Below, one piece after another: positions 25,995 through 34,301 of a stretch of 64,000 nt of DNA (the stretch's first letter is position 1; each line of letters opens with the position of its first letter). Both the position numbers and the translations under genes were made by a program. The stretch is from Candidatus Eiseniibacteriota bacterium (GTDB lineage: Bacteria > Eisenbacteria > RBG-16-71-46 > CAIMUX01), in assembly GCA_020633975.1 (NCBI GenBank), contig JACKCR010000013.1, positions 1-64,000 of the forward strand, read 5' to 3'. The notes under the pieces are model-generated. The model worked only from the letters and a program-made list of their open reading frames with translations. It was not told the origin of the DNA and did not search any database.

Positions 25995-27662
25995 CTATTC
26001 CCGCACCCCCAACCGGCGTGCGAGGTGGTGGAGATTGCCTCGATCCATACCCAGTTCGCGTGCAGCTGCAGCCCAGTTGCCGGAGTGACGCGCGACGGCG
26101 GCCCGGATGGCGAGGCGGCGGAACTCGTCGATCCGATCTCGTAGGGGCCCGGAGTGATGTACCAACTCACCGATCTCTTCCTGGCCCGAGGACGTATCGA
26201 ACGGTCCGTCTCCCAGATGTGCCCGAGTGGATGTGTCCGACCCGACAATGGATGGGGCGAACCCTGTCCGCCCTGACCCCTCGGTGACGTTGCCCTCGCG
26301 GACCGCGTCGCGGACTGTTTGGCGGCGGAGCCCGAGCAGGTCTCTGGGAATCATGACGACATCGGCGCGTTTGGTTCCCGCGGCTGCCCGTACGACGGCG
26401 CGCGAGATCACGTTCTCGAGTTCCCTCACGTTCCCGGGCCACTCCGCGGAGAGAAGGAGCTCGCGCGCTTCCATCGAGAGGCGTACTGCTCCGAGTCCGA
26501 GTCGACGGCGCACCTTCTCCAGGAAATGCGCAGCGAGGAGCGGAATGTCTTCGAGGCGCTCACGGAGCGCAGGTACACGGATCGGATAGACCGCGATCCG
26601 GTGGTAGAGGTCGGCACGGAACCGTCCTGCGGCCACTTCCTGCTCCAGGTCTCGGTTCGTAGCAGCGAGGATCCTCACGTCGACGCGGCGGATCTTCTCA
26701 TCACCGACGCGCTGCACCTCTCCTTCCTGCAGTGCGCGGAGGAGCTTGGGCTGGAGCGTGAGTGGCAGTTCGCCGATCTCGTCGAGGAAGAGCGTCGCGC
26801 CGTCGGCGAGTTCGAACTTCCCCGTGCGGTCGCGCGTCGCACCCGTGAACGCACCGCTGACGTGGCCGAAGAGTTCGCTCTCGGCGATCGCTTCCGGAAG
26901 CGCGGCACAGTTCACCTGAACGAGGGGCTCGTCGCGACGACCGGAGAGGCGGTGGAGCTGACGGGTCACGACTTCCTTCCCGACGCCGGTCTCACCGGTG
27001 ATGAGGACGGGGAGGTCACTTCCGGCCACGACTTCGATCTCCCTGCGGAGCCTCGTCATGGCAGGGCCCGAACCGACGAGGCCGTCGTCGTCGCGAAGGG
27101 CGCGTTGCAGCTCCTGGACGAGTGCACCCTGCCGCTCCGCCTTCTGTTCGAGCGCTTCGATCAGCGCGGTCGTATGGAGAGCGGCTCCAGCCAGTGCGCC
27201 GAGTGCGGTGAGCACACCTTCGTCGAGACCGTCGAATGCGTCGGGTGCAAGGGCGTCCGCGGTGAGAGCGCCGACCACCTGGCCTGATTCGGCGAGGGGA
27301 CAACCGAGGCAGGCGTGGATGTGTTCGAGCGCGTGAGGGTCGGCTTCGAGCTGGCCGTCGAACGGATCGGGCAGTGCGCTGTCGGGAGGGAAGAGAACCG
27401 GTTTCGCCGCGGCGAGGATCAGGTCCAGCCGGGGATGCTCGCGTCGGGGATACCTCCGAGCCAGGGCCTCGTGCGTCAGGCCGTGGGCCGCGACTGGGAC
27501 GAGCTCGTCGCCGTCCAGACGGAGAAGGCAGGCAGCATCGAACGGGATGATCTCCCGCACCGCGTCGAGGAGCCGCTCGTACCGGTCGTCGGCCGCGAGG
27601 GACGACGTGAGGTCGCGCGCGATGTCGATGAGCGCGTCGAACGATTGTTGTGAAATGGACAT
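25995..27662 (-). CDS. norR: NorR-type nitric-oxide-responsive sigma-54 activator
   Basis: 555 residues. The GAF domain (1-170) keeps the NO-sensing context of NorR: EHPRLD near 75-80 and LPDPFDG at 97-103 match the Fe-ligand region. The AAA+ domain (about 190-430) has Walker A GETGVGKE at 223-230, the sigma-54-contact GAFTGA at 270-275, and LFLDEIGELPL. The C-terminal Fis-type HTH is AVARHSGNWAAAARELGMDRGNLHHLARRLGV. Start ATG 27662 follows GGAG. It activates sigma-54 transcription when NO binds its non-haem iron. Divergent from ric-norZ with three GTTGT-N7-ACAAC-type sites between, one overlapping its own start, which suggests autorepression. Confidence 0.95.
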   Translation of the reverse strand: MSISQQSFDALIDIARDLTSSLAADDRYERLLDAVREIIPFDAACLLRLDGDELVPVAAHGLTHEALARRYPRREHPRLDLILAAAKPVLFPPDSALPDPFDGQLEADPHALEHIHACLGCPLAESGQVVGALTADALAPDAFDGLDEGVLTALGALAGAALHTTALIEALEQKAERQGALVQELQRALRDDDGLVGSGPAMTRLRREIEVVAGSDLPVLITGETGVGKEVVTRQLHRLSGRRDEPLVQVNCAALPEAIAESELFGHVSGAFTGATRDRTGKFELADGATLFLDEIGELPLTLQPKLLRALQEGEVQRVGDEKIRRVDVRILAATNRDLEQEVAAGRFRADLYHRIAVYPIRVPALRERLEDIPLLAAHFLEKVRRRLGLGAVRLSMEARELLLSAEWPGNVRELENVISRAVVRAAAGTKRADVVMIPRDLLGLRRQTVRDAVREGNVTEGSGRTGFAPSIVGSDTSTRAHLGDGPFDTSSGQEEIGELVHHSGPLRDRIDEFRRLAIRAAVARHSGNWAAAARELGMDRGNLHHLARRLGVRE

Positions 27663-27663
27663 C
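27647..27663. promoter_or_regulatory. NorR enhancer-like site (imperfect)
   Basis: GTTGT-N7-ACATC, one base off the GTTGT-N7-ACAAC pattern of the two neighbouring sites. It covers the norR start codon. Confidence 0.5.
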
Positions 27664-27666
27664 GTC

Positions 27667-27683
27667 GTTGTCTCCGTCACAAC
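27667..27683. promoter_or_regulatory. NorR enhancer-like site
   Basis: Perfect GTTGT-N7-ACAAC (GTTGT 27667-27671, ACAAC 27679-27683), extendable to CGTTGT/ACAACG. It fits the GT-N7-AC consensus known for NorR enhancers and lies upstream of the sigma-54 promoter. Confidence 0.75.
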
Positions 27684-27692
27684 GTGCCGGTT

Positions 27693-27709
27693 GTTGTGTT
27701 GAGAACAAC
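27693..27709. promoter_or_regulatory. NorR enhancer-like site
   Basis: Perfect GTTGT-N7-ACAAC (GTTGT 27693-27697, ACAAC 27705-27709). Its centre is 26 bp from the previous site and about 55 bp upstream of the sigma-54 promoter. Confidence 0.75.
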
Positions 27710-27748
27710 GTACGACGTAACTCACTGCGGAACAAGGGCCAGTTGGCT

Positions 27749-27764
27749 TGGCACGCCGGGTGCT
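27749..27764 (+). promoter_or_regulatory. Sigma-54 (-24/-12) promoter of ric-norZ
   Basis: TGGCACG-N4-GTGCT. The -24 GG is at 27750-27751 and the -12 GC at 27762-27763, separated by exactly 10 bases as sigma-54 needs. Only one base of the TGGCACG-N4-TTGCT consensus differs. It predicts a transcript start near 27775, just before the ric ribosome-binding site AAAGGAG at 27778-27784. Confidence 0.8.
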
Positions 27765-27790
27765 ATGGGGGATGGGAAAGGAGATCAACC

Positions 27791-28456
27791 ATGACCACCC
27801 TCGACCCGACCATGACCCTCGCGGAGCTCGCCACGGACCGGCCCGGCGCCTCCCGTGTCTTCCATCGACTTGGACTGGACTTCTGCTGCGGTGGGAAGCG
27901 TCCTCTATCGGACGTCTGCGCGGAGCGGGGTCTCGATGTCGCCGGCATCCTTGCGGAGATCGAATCCGCGCAACCAGAGTCGAATCCGGTCCGCTGGGCG
28001 GAGCGACCCGTCTCCGACATCGTCGAGTTCATCGTGAACCACTATCACGCTCGGCTGCGCGAGGAGCTGCCCGAACTCGTTGAGCTGGCGCGACGGGTCG
28101 AGACGCGCCACGCGGACAAGGCGACGTGTCCCAAGGGGCTCGCCGACCATCTCGAGGCTGTGCACGCGTCCGTCCTCGACCATCTCCACAAGGAAGAGCA
28201 GATCCTCTTTCCCCTCATCCTGCGCGGGGAGTCCGAGTACGTTGGCGGACCGATCCACGTGATGGTGCTCGAGCACGACGACCACGGACGCAACCTCGAG
28301 ATCATCCGAGAACTCACGAACGGCCTCACACCCCCTGAAGAGGCGTGCACCAGTTGGCGTGCGCTCTATCTGAGGCTCGATGCGCTCGAAGCGGAGCTCA
28401 TGGAGCACATCCATCTCGAGAACCATGTCCTCTTCCCGCGCGCGACCGAAGCGTGA
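27791..28456 (+). CDS. ric: Di-iron Fe-S cluster repair protein Ric (YtfE/ScdA/DnrN)
   Basis: 221 residues from ATG 27791 (AAAGGAG 7 bp upstream). The N-terminal ScdA domain has FHRLGLDFCCGGKRPL with the paired Cys. The hemerythrin-like domain supplies the iron ligands in HYHARLREELPEL, HLEAVHASVLDHLHKEEQ, HVMVLEHDDHGRNL and HIHLENHVLFPRA. It repairs Fe-S clusters damaged by NO or oxidants. First gene of the sigma-54/NorR-controlled unit, 14 bp ahead of the NO reductase gene. Cytoplasmic. Confidence 0.96.
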   Translation: MTTLDPTMTLAELATDRPGASRVFHRLGLDFCCGGKRPLSDVCAERGLDVAGILAEIESAQPESNPVRWAERPVSDIVEFIVNHYHARLREELPELVELARRVETRHADKATCPKGLADHLEAVHASVLDHLHKEEQILFPLILRGESEYVGGPIHVMVLEHDDHGRNLEIIRELTNGLTPPEEACTSWRALYLRLDALEAELMEHIHLENHVLFPRATEA

Positions 28457-28470
28457 CGGAGGTGATTGCG

Positions 28471-30819
28471 ATGTCCAAGACCACGAAACTCTGGTCCCTC
28501 CTCGGTGGGACGCTTCTCGTCGCCTTTTTCCTTCTCGGGTTCTTCGGTCGGGAAGTGTATCGCCAGGCACCGCCTCTGCCCGAGCAGGTGGTGACCGAGG
28601 ACGGCACGGTCCTCATGACGAAGGACTCCATCCTCGATGGACAGCAGGTCTGGCAGTCGACAGGTGGACAGCAGCTCGGTTCCATTTGGGGCCACGGCGC
28701 CTACCAGGCCCCGGACTGGTCGGCCGATTGGCTGCATCGGGAGTGTCTCGCGCTCCTCGACGAGTACGCGGCAGCGGGGCCGACGGTCGGCGAGTCCGCC
28801 GAGGCACGCTCTCCGGCTCATCAGTACGCGGAGCTCACTCCCTCCGAGCAGGGCGCGCTACGGGAGCGGCTCCGGCTCGAGATGCGGACGAATCAGTACG
28901 ACCCGGAGACGGGAACGCTCACGGTGTCGAGGGAGCGGGCCGCTGCCATGGCCGCGACCGCCGCACACTATGCGGCGCTCTACGGTGGCGACCCCTCCCT
29001 CGCGTCCCTGCGCGAGGACTATGCGATGCAGGACGCCGCGGTGAAGGATCCGGTCCGTCTCGCCGCGTTGACCGACTTCTTCTTCTGGACGAGCTGGGCC
29101 TGTGCAACCGAACGGCCCGACCAGCACGTCACGTACACGAACAACTGGCCGCACGAGCCGCTGATCGGCAACGTGCCGACGGGCGCCAACGTCGTCTGGA
29201 GTCTCGTGAGCATCGTCCTTCTCCTTGCCGGGGTCGGGGCCCTCGTCTGGTGGCGCGCGTTCCGCGGGGGGCGTGAATCGGACCACCTCGAGTCTGCGCC
29301 GCCTGCGCCGAGTCACGACCCTCTCGGAAACCTGACCCTCACGCCGTCGATGCGCGCGGTGGGCAAGTACCTGTTCGTCGTCGTTGCGGTGTTCGGTCTC
29401 CAGGTGCTGCTCGGAGCGCTGACCGCGCACTACACAGTAGAAGGGCAGCACTTCTTCGGACTTCCTATCGCGAAGTGGCTTCCGTACTCGCTGACGCGGA
29501 CCTGGCACATCCAGACCGCGGTGTTCTGGATCGCGACCGCCTTCCTCGCAGCTGGGCTCTTCCTCGCGCCAGCGATCGGTGGGAAGGAGCCGAGATTCCA
29601 GCGGCTCGGCGTCAACGTGCTCTTCGGCGCACTACTGCTCGTGGTCGGTGGGTCTCTCGTCGGCGAGTATCTCTCCGTCCATCAGACGCTCGGCCTCGAC
29701 GCCGGCTTCTGGTTCGGACACCAGGGCTATGAGTACGTGGACCTCGGTCGCGTCTGGCAGATCGCACTCTTCGTCGGGTTGGTCCTCTGGCTGGGACTGA
29801 TGCTCCGCGGACTCTGGCCCGCGCTCACCCGGAAGGACGAGAGCCGGACGCTGGTGCTCATGTTCACCGGCGCGAGTGCGGCGATCGGCCTCATGTACGG
29901 CGCCGGATTCTTCTTCTCCGCGCGGACGCATCTCTCGGTGATGGAGTACTGGCGTTGGTGGGTCGTCCACCTCTGGGTGGAGGGGTTCTTCGAAGTCTTT
30001 GCGACCGCCGCGCTCGCGTTCCTCTTCGCAAGACTGGGGCTCGTCCGCCCGAAGCACGCGGGACAGGCGGTGGTCGGAAGCAGCGCGCTCTTCCTCCTCG
30101 GAGGCATTCCGGGGACGTTCCACCATCTCTACTTCAGCGGTACGCCGACTCCGATCATGGCGATCGGTGCGACGTTCAGTGCACTAGAGGTCGTACCGTT
30201 GGTGCTCATCGGACTCGAAGCGTTCGAGACCTACCGGATGCAGCATGCGGCGCCATGGATGCGTCGCTACCGGTGGCCGATCCGCTTCTTCCTCGGCGTC
30301 GCCTTCTGGAACCTCGTTGGTGCGGGACTCTTCGGATTCCTCATCAACCCACCGATCGCGCTCTACTATGCGCAGGGGCTCAACACGACACCGGTGCACG
30401 GCCACACCGCACTCTTCGGCGTCTACGGTCTCCTCGCACTCGGACTGACCCTGACGGTTGCACGTCTCCTCAGCGCCAAACCGTGGAGGGAAGGCGTGCT
30501 CCGGTACTCGTTCTGGGCGATGAACGTCGGCCTCGCACTCATGGTCGGGATGAGCCTTCTGCCGATCGGGCTCGCCCAGGTCGTCGCGAGCGTCGATCAG
30601 GGGCTCTGGTTCGCCCGGAGTGCGGAGTTCCTGCAGCAACCGACGATGGAGACGCTGCGTTGGCTACGGATCGTCGGGGACACGATCTTCCTCTCCGGCG
30701 TCGCTGCCCTCGCGTGGTTCTTCCTCGGGCTGATTCGCGGACACAGCTATGCGGGAAGCCGAGAGGGGGCGCGTGTACCGAACGTCCCGAAGGGAGTGGA
30801 GCGGCCGGCGACCGCGTGA
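28471..30819 (+). CDS. norZ: Quinol-dependent nitric oxide reductase (qNor), single subunit
   Basis: 782 residues from ATG 28471 after GGAGGTGA. The N-terminal membrane helix LWSLLGGTLLVAFFLLGFFG and the large periplasmic region (DGQQVWQSTGGQQLGSIWGHGAYQAPDWSADWLHRE) are the fused cytochrome-c-like part of qNor, without a CxxCH motif, as expected. The catalytic part has about 13 helices; conserved blocks include LTRTWHIQTAVFWIATAF, WWVVHLWVEGFFEVFATAA (catalytic-site Glu) and GTFHHLYFSGTP (paired His). It reduces 2 NO to N2O with quinol in the inner membrane. No other denitrification gene is in the window, so NO detoxification is the more likely role. Confidence 0.96.
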   Translation: MSKTTKLWSLLGGTLLVAFFLLGFFGREVYRQAPPLPEQVVTEDGTVLMTKDSILDGQQVWQSTGGQQLGSIWGHGAYQAPDWSADWLHRECLALLDEYAAAGPTVGESAEARSPAHQYAELTPSEQGALRERLRLEMRTNQYDPETGTLTVSRERAAAMAATAAHYAALYGGDPSLASLREDYAMQDAAVKDPVRLAALTDFFFWTSWACATERPDQHVTYTNNWPHEPLIGNVPTGANVVWSLVSIVLLLAGVGALVWWRAFRGGRESDHLESAPPAPSHDPLGNLTLTPSMRAVGKYLFVVVAVFGLQVLLGALTAHYTVEGQHFFGLPIAKWLPYSLTRTWHIQTAVFWIATAFLAAGLFLAPAIGGKEPRFQRLGVNVLFGALLLVVGGSLVGEYLSVHQTLGLDAGFWFGHQGYEYVDLGRVWQIALFVGLVLWLGLMLRGLWPALTRKDESRTLVLMFTGASAAIGLMYGAGFFFSARTHLSVMEYWRWWVVHLWVEGFFEVFATAALAFLFARLGLVRPKHAGQAVVGSSALFLLGGIPGTFHHLYFSGTPTPIMAIGATFSALEVVPLVLIGLEAFETYRMQHAAPWMRRYRWPIRFFLGVAFWNLVGAGLFGFLINPPIALYYAQGLNTTPVHGHTALFGVYGLLALGLTLTVARLLSAKPWREGVLRYSFWAMNVGLALMVGMSLLPIGLAQVVASVDQGLWFARSAEFLQQPTMETLRWLRIVGDTIFLSGVAALAWFFLGLIRGHSYAGSREGARVPNVPKGVERPATA

Positions 30820-30931
30820 GTCTGGTAGGTCCTGCGGGGTGTTCTCGACGACCGCGTGATTCCCGGGCCTGAGAGCACGCCCCCGATGGATCTCGAATCT
30901 CGAGCACGTGACGATTTGGACACCAGGGGCT

Positions 30932-30955
30932 CGGACCGCACCTCGCAGCGGTCCG
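30932..30955 (+). terminator. GC hairpin downstream of norZ
   Basis: CGGACCGC (30932-30939) pairs with GCGGTCCG (30948-30955) across an 8-base loop. No T-run follows, so it is only a possible terminator or leader hairpin in the 265-bp gap before gdhA. Confidence 0.35.
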
Positions 30956-31084
30956 GGCCCCTTCCTCCTGGGGGCGAGTCCGCCCGTCGGCCGTTTCGGC
31001 CTGTACCTATGGCGGAAGGGGAGGCTCCCTGCCAGGATCCTCTCGGGCTGCCGGAGGGCGGGAGCCCAGAACAGGGAGTACGTC

Positions 31085-32377
31085 ATGACGAAGAGCAACA
31101 AGGCCTACAACTCGTTCGAAGTAGCCCAGTCGCAGTTCGATCGGGTCGCGGACCTGCTCGATCTGAAGGCCGCAACCCGGGAGTTGCTCCGGAGCCCGCT
31201 ACGCGAATACTCGTTCGCTATCCCGGTGCGGATGGACGACGGGAGTGTCCAAGTCTTTCGGGCCTTTCGTGTCCAGCACAACGATGCCCGGGGTCCGTCG
31301 AAGGGAGGCATCCGCTTCCACCCGCTGGAGACGCAGGACACGGTTCGCGCCCTGGCCATGTGGATGACCTGGAAGTGCGCGGTCGTCGACATTCCTCTCG
31401 GTGGAGCCAAGGGAGGTGTCATCTGCGACCCTCATCACCTGAGCGCCCGAGAGCAGGAACTGGTCTGTCGTGGATGGGTTCGCCAGATCGTCAAGAACGT
31501 CGGCCCCACGATCGACGTGCCGGCGCCCGACGTCATGACGTCGGCGCAGCACATGACCTGGATGCTCGACGAGTTCGAGGCGGTGACAGGATCCAGGGCA
31601 CCCGGGTTCATCACGGGAAAGCCGATCTCCCTCGGCGGCTCGCAAGGCAGGAAGGAGGCGACTGGTTACGGCCTCGTCTTCACACTCCGGGAGGCGCTTC
31701 GTGAGATGGGGCTTCGTCCTGAGGACACAGTGGCCTCCGTTCAGGGGTTTGGCAACGTGGCCCAGTATGCGATCGAGCTGTTCACCCAGATCGGCGGGCG
31801 TGTCGAGGCAGTGTCGTGCTGGGACCAGGCCGACAGCACCTCCTACACGTATCGGAAGAAGGGTGGGGTCGATCTCGCAGAGCTGCGGGCCATCTCCGAC
31901 CCGTTCGGCGGGATCCACTCCGGTAGAGCCATCGAACTCGGGTACGAGAAGCTGAGTGGCGATGCATGGATCGAACAGGACGTCGACATTCTCATCCCGG
32001 CCGCGCTCGAGAATGCGATCCGAGCCGACAACGTCGGCCGGATCGGAAAGCGTGTACGGATCGTGGCCGAAGGTGCGAACGGGCCCACGACCCCAGAGGC
32101 CGACAGTGCGCTCAAGGACCGCGGGATCTTCGTGCTGCCCGATCTCCTCGCCAACGCCGGTGGAGTCACCTGCAGCTACTTCGAGCAGGTGCAGAGCAAC
32201 ATGAACTACTACTGGGCGAAGGACGAGGTCCTCGGTAAGCTGGACGTGAAGATGACGAGTGCGTTCCTCGCGGTCCACGAACTCGCCAGGAAGCAGAAGC
32301 TCTACATGCGTGATGCCGCCTACGTCATCGCGGTGACTCGAGTGGCCGAGGCCTGTCACGATCGAGGCTGGGTCTAG
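31085..32377 (+). CDS. gdhA: Glutamate dehydrogenase (Glu/Leu/Phe/Val family)
   Basis: 430 residues from ATG 31085 (GGGAG upstream). Catalytic Lys region PLGGAKGGVICDPHHLS, the dimer/active-site block RFHP...TVRALAMWMTWKCAVVDIP, the DVPAPDVMTSAQHMTWMLDEF Asp motif and the Rossmann segment VASVQGFGNVAQYAIELF all match the hexameric small-subunit family. It interconverts glutamate and 2-oxoglutarate plus ammonia. The cofactor cannot be called with confidence from the sequence. It lies upstream of two PEP-binding-domain genes on the same strand with a strong hairpin between, which hints at a shared nitrogen/carbon role. Confidence 0.96.
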   Translation: MTKSNKAYNSFEVAQSQFDRVADLLDLKAATRELLRSPLREYSFAIPVRMDDGSVQVFRAFRVQHNDARGPSKGGIRFHPLETQDTVRALAMWMTWKCAVVDIPLGGAKGGVICDPHHLSAREQELVCRGWVRQIVKNVGPTIDVPAPDVMTSAQHMTWMLDEFEAVTGSRAPGFITGKPISLGGSQGRKEATGYGLVFTLREALREMGLRPEDTVASVQGFGNVAQYAIELFTQIGGRVEAVSCWDQADSTSYTYRKKGGVDLAELRAISDPFGGIHSGRAIELGYEKLSGDAWIEQDVDILIPAALENAIRADNVGRIGKRVRIVAEGANGPTTPEADSALKDRGIFVLPDLLANAGGVTCSYFEQVQSNMNYYWAKDEVLGKLDVKMTSAFLAVHELARKQKLYMRDAAYVIAVTRVAEACHDRGWV

Positions 32378-32402
32378 CATTGGTTGTTCGTAGCTGGCCG
32401 CG

Positions 32403-32424
32403 GCGCCCCCTGCAGAGGGGGCGC
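32403..32424 (+). terminator. Strong 9-bp hairpin after gdhA
   Basis: GCGCCCCCT (32403-32411) and AGGGGGCGC (32416-32424) form a perfect stem with a GCAG tetraloop. No T-run follows. It lies 25 bp after the gdhA stop and 23 bp before the next start, so it could attenuate transcription or stabilise the gdhA message. Confidence 0.5.
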
Positions 32425-32447
32425 TGCCGACTCCGGGAGCCCCGCCT

Positions 32448-34259
32448 ATGGCAGACAATGAACCGGGTCGGGCTTGCAGCATCCCGTACTTCTCTCGTGA
32501 CTTCCTTCGGTCTTCGGCTCGTCTCTCTCGAATCGGCGAGGGGGCGTTGGGAGGGAAGGGCACTGGTCTCGCACGGATCGATTCCCTCCTCTCCAGGCCC
32601 GATATCCAAGAGCGTCTGGCACCCTACGAAGCCAGGATTCCGAGAACCGTAGTTCTGGCGACGGGTGTCTTCGATTCGTTCGTCGAACGAAACGGCCTCG
32701 CGCAGTTCGCCACATCTTCCGACCCCGACCCTGTCGTGGCCCGGGCGTTTCAGAACGCCGTCCTTCCCCCAGAAATCTTGGGGGACCTGCGGGCATTGAT
32801 CGATGGAGTTCGAGTGCCCTTGGCCGTTCGCTCGTCGAGTTTGCTGGAAGACTCTCTCTCGCGTCCGTTCGCGGGCGTCTATGCGACGAAGATGACGCCA
32901 AACAACCAAGCGGATCCCGACGAGCGCTTTCGGAAGTTCGTCGAAGCGGTCAAGTTGGTCTACGCGTCGACATACTACCTGGGAGCAAAGGCCTACGGTC
33001 GCTCCGTGGCCCGATCGCTTCCGTCCGAGAAGATGGCTGTCGTGATCCAGGAGGTCGTGGGTTCGCGGCACGGCCCACGCTTCTATCCCCGTGTTTCCGC
33101 GGTTGCCCGGTCCCACGACTTCTATGCAGCAGGGGCGGCGCGGCCCGAAGAGGGTGTCGTGAGTCTCGCACTTGGCCTGGGGAAGACGATCGTCGATGGA
33201 GGCGCTTGCTGGACCTACTCGCCGGCCCACCCGCGTGTACCGCCTCCTTACGGCTCCAACCGGGATCTCCTTCGGATGTCCCAGAGTCGGTTCTGGGCCG
33301 TCAACATGGGGAGCCCGCCCGTCTACGATCCTCTCGCGGAAGCGGAGTACCTGGTCCAATCGTCCCTCCAAGAGGCGGAGTACGACCGGGTGATCGACGA
33401 TCTGGCCTCTACATACGAAGCCTCGTCCGACCGGATCTACCTCGGTGTGGGCCGGGAGGGCCCGCGCGTCCTGGACTTCGGCCCCCTGCTACGCCTCGGT
33501 GGATCACCGTTCAGCACCGCTCTTCGGGAACTCGTGTCTGCCTGTCGGGAGTATGTCGATGCGCAGGTCGAGCTGGAACTCGCGTGTGACTGGAGCGACT
33601 CGCGGAGCGCTCCGCTACTGGGGGTGGTCCAGGTGCGACCGATGCTGGTTGCGGACGGTGATACATCCCTCTCGGTGGACGACCTCACCGACTCGACGAA
33701 CATCCTCGGAGCGAGCCACGCGGTCGGCCACGGCCGCTTGGAGACGGCCGATGTCGTGTACGTTCGGCCCGATACCTTCGACCCTCGCGAGACGGTCCAG
33801 ATCGCGGAGGAGGTGGCCGGCCTGAATCGCGATCTCGTCGAGAAGGGACGACCGTACCTCCTCATCGGATTCGGACGCTGGGGGACGACCGATCCCTGGG
33901 GCGGGATCCCTGTCCGCTGGGAACAGGTGGGCGGCGCTCGCGCGATCGTCGAGGTGTCCTTACCCTCCTTCCGTGCCGCACCGAGCCAAGGCTCCCACTT
34001 CTTTCACAACGTGACGAGTCTGCAAGTGCTCTACCTGGGTGTGAGCGAGTCCGAGAGCGAGCGGATCGATTGGAGCCTTCTCGAGCGTGGAACGGAAGTG
34101 GCCCGAACCGACCACGTCACCCATGTGCGCTTGGATTCGCCAGTGAGAGTCGAAGTGGACGGTCGCAACGGGCGAGGCCGGGTCTGTCCCGTTGACCCTG
34201 AGGGCGGCCTGCCCGGGGCAGATGGCAGCCGAACGGAGTCAGCTGACGGCAACGATTGA
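32448..34259 (+). CDS. PEP/pyruvate-binding (PPDK_N-like) domain protein of unknown function, smaller paralogue
   Basis: 603 residues from ATG 32448 (GGGAG 8 bp upstream). Residues about 30-230 match the ATP-grasp N-terminal domain of PEP synthase/PPDK: GEGALGGKGTGLARID, IPRTVVLATGVFDSFV, VPLAVRSSSLLEDSLSRPFAGVY and EKMAVVIQEVVGSRHG. No phosphohistidine swivelling domain (GG..SH.A) and no PEP barrel follow. Instead the C-terminal third carries LLIGFGRWGTTDPWGGIPVRWEQVGGARAIVE and QGSHFFHNVTSLQVLYL, shared with the downstream paralogue. So it is neither PPDK nor PpsA. It could phosphorylate or bind a partner, but nothing here shows the substrate. Confidence 0.85.
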   Translation: MADNEPGRACSIPYFSRDFLRSSARLSRIGEGALGGKGTGLARIDSLLSRPDIQERLAPYEARIPRTVVLATGVFDSFVERNGLAQFATSSDPDPVVARAFQNAVLPPEILGDLRALIDGVRVPLAVRSSSLLEDSLSRPFAGVYATKMTPNNQADPDERFRKFVEAVKLVYASTYYLGAKAYGRSVARSLPSEKMAVVIQEVVGSRHGPRFYPRVSAVARSHDFYAAGAARPEEGVVSLALGLGKTIVDGGACWTYSPAHPRVPPPYGSNRDLLRMSQSRFWAVNMGSPPVYDPLAEAEYLVQSSLQEAEYDRVIDDLASTYEASSDRIYLGVGREGPRVLDFGPLLRLGGSPFSTALRELVSACREYVDAQVELELACDWSDSRSAPLLGVVQVRPMLVADGDTSLSVDDLTDSTNILGASHAVGHGRLETADVVYVRPDTFDPRETVQIAEEVAGLNRDLVEKGRPYLLIGFGRWGTTDPWGGIPVRWEQVGGARAIVEVSLPSFRAAPSQGSHFFHNVTSLQVLYLGVSESESERIDWSLLERGTEVARTDHVTHVRLDSPVRVEVDGRNGRGRVCPVDPEGGLPGADGSRTESADGND

Positions 34260-34301
34260 TCGAGGAACGTTCAGTACGAGCTGAACTGCCTCAAGAGGAC
34301 G

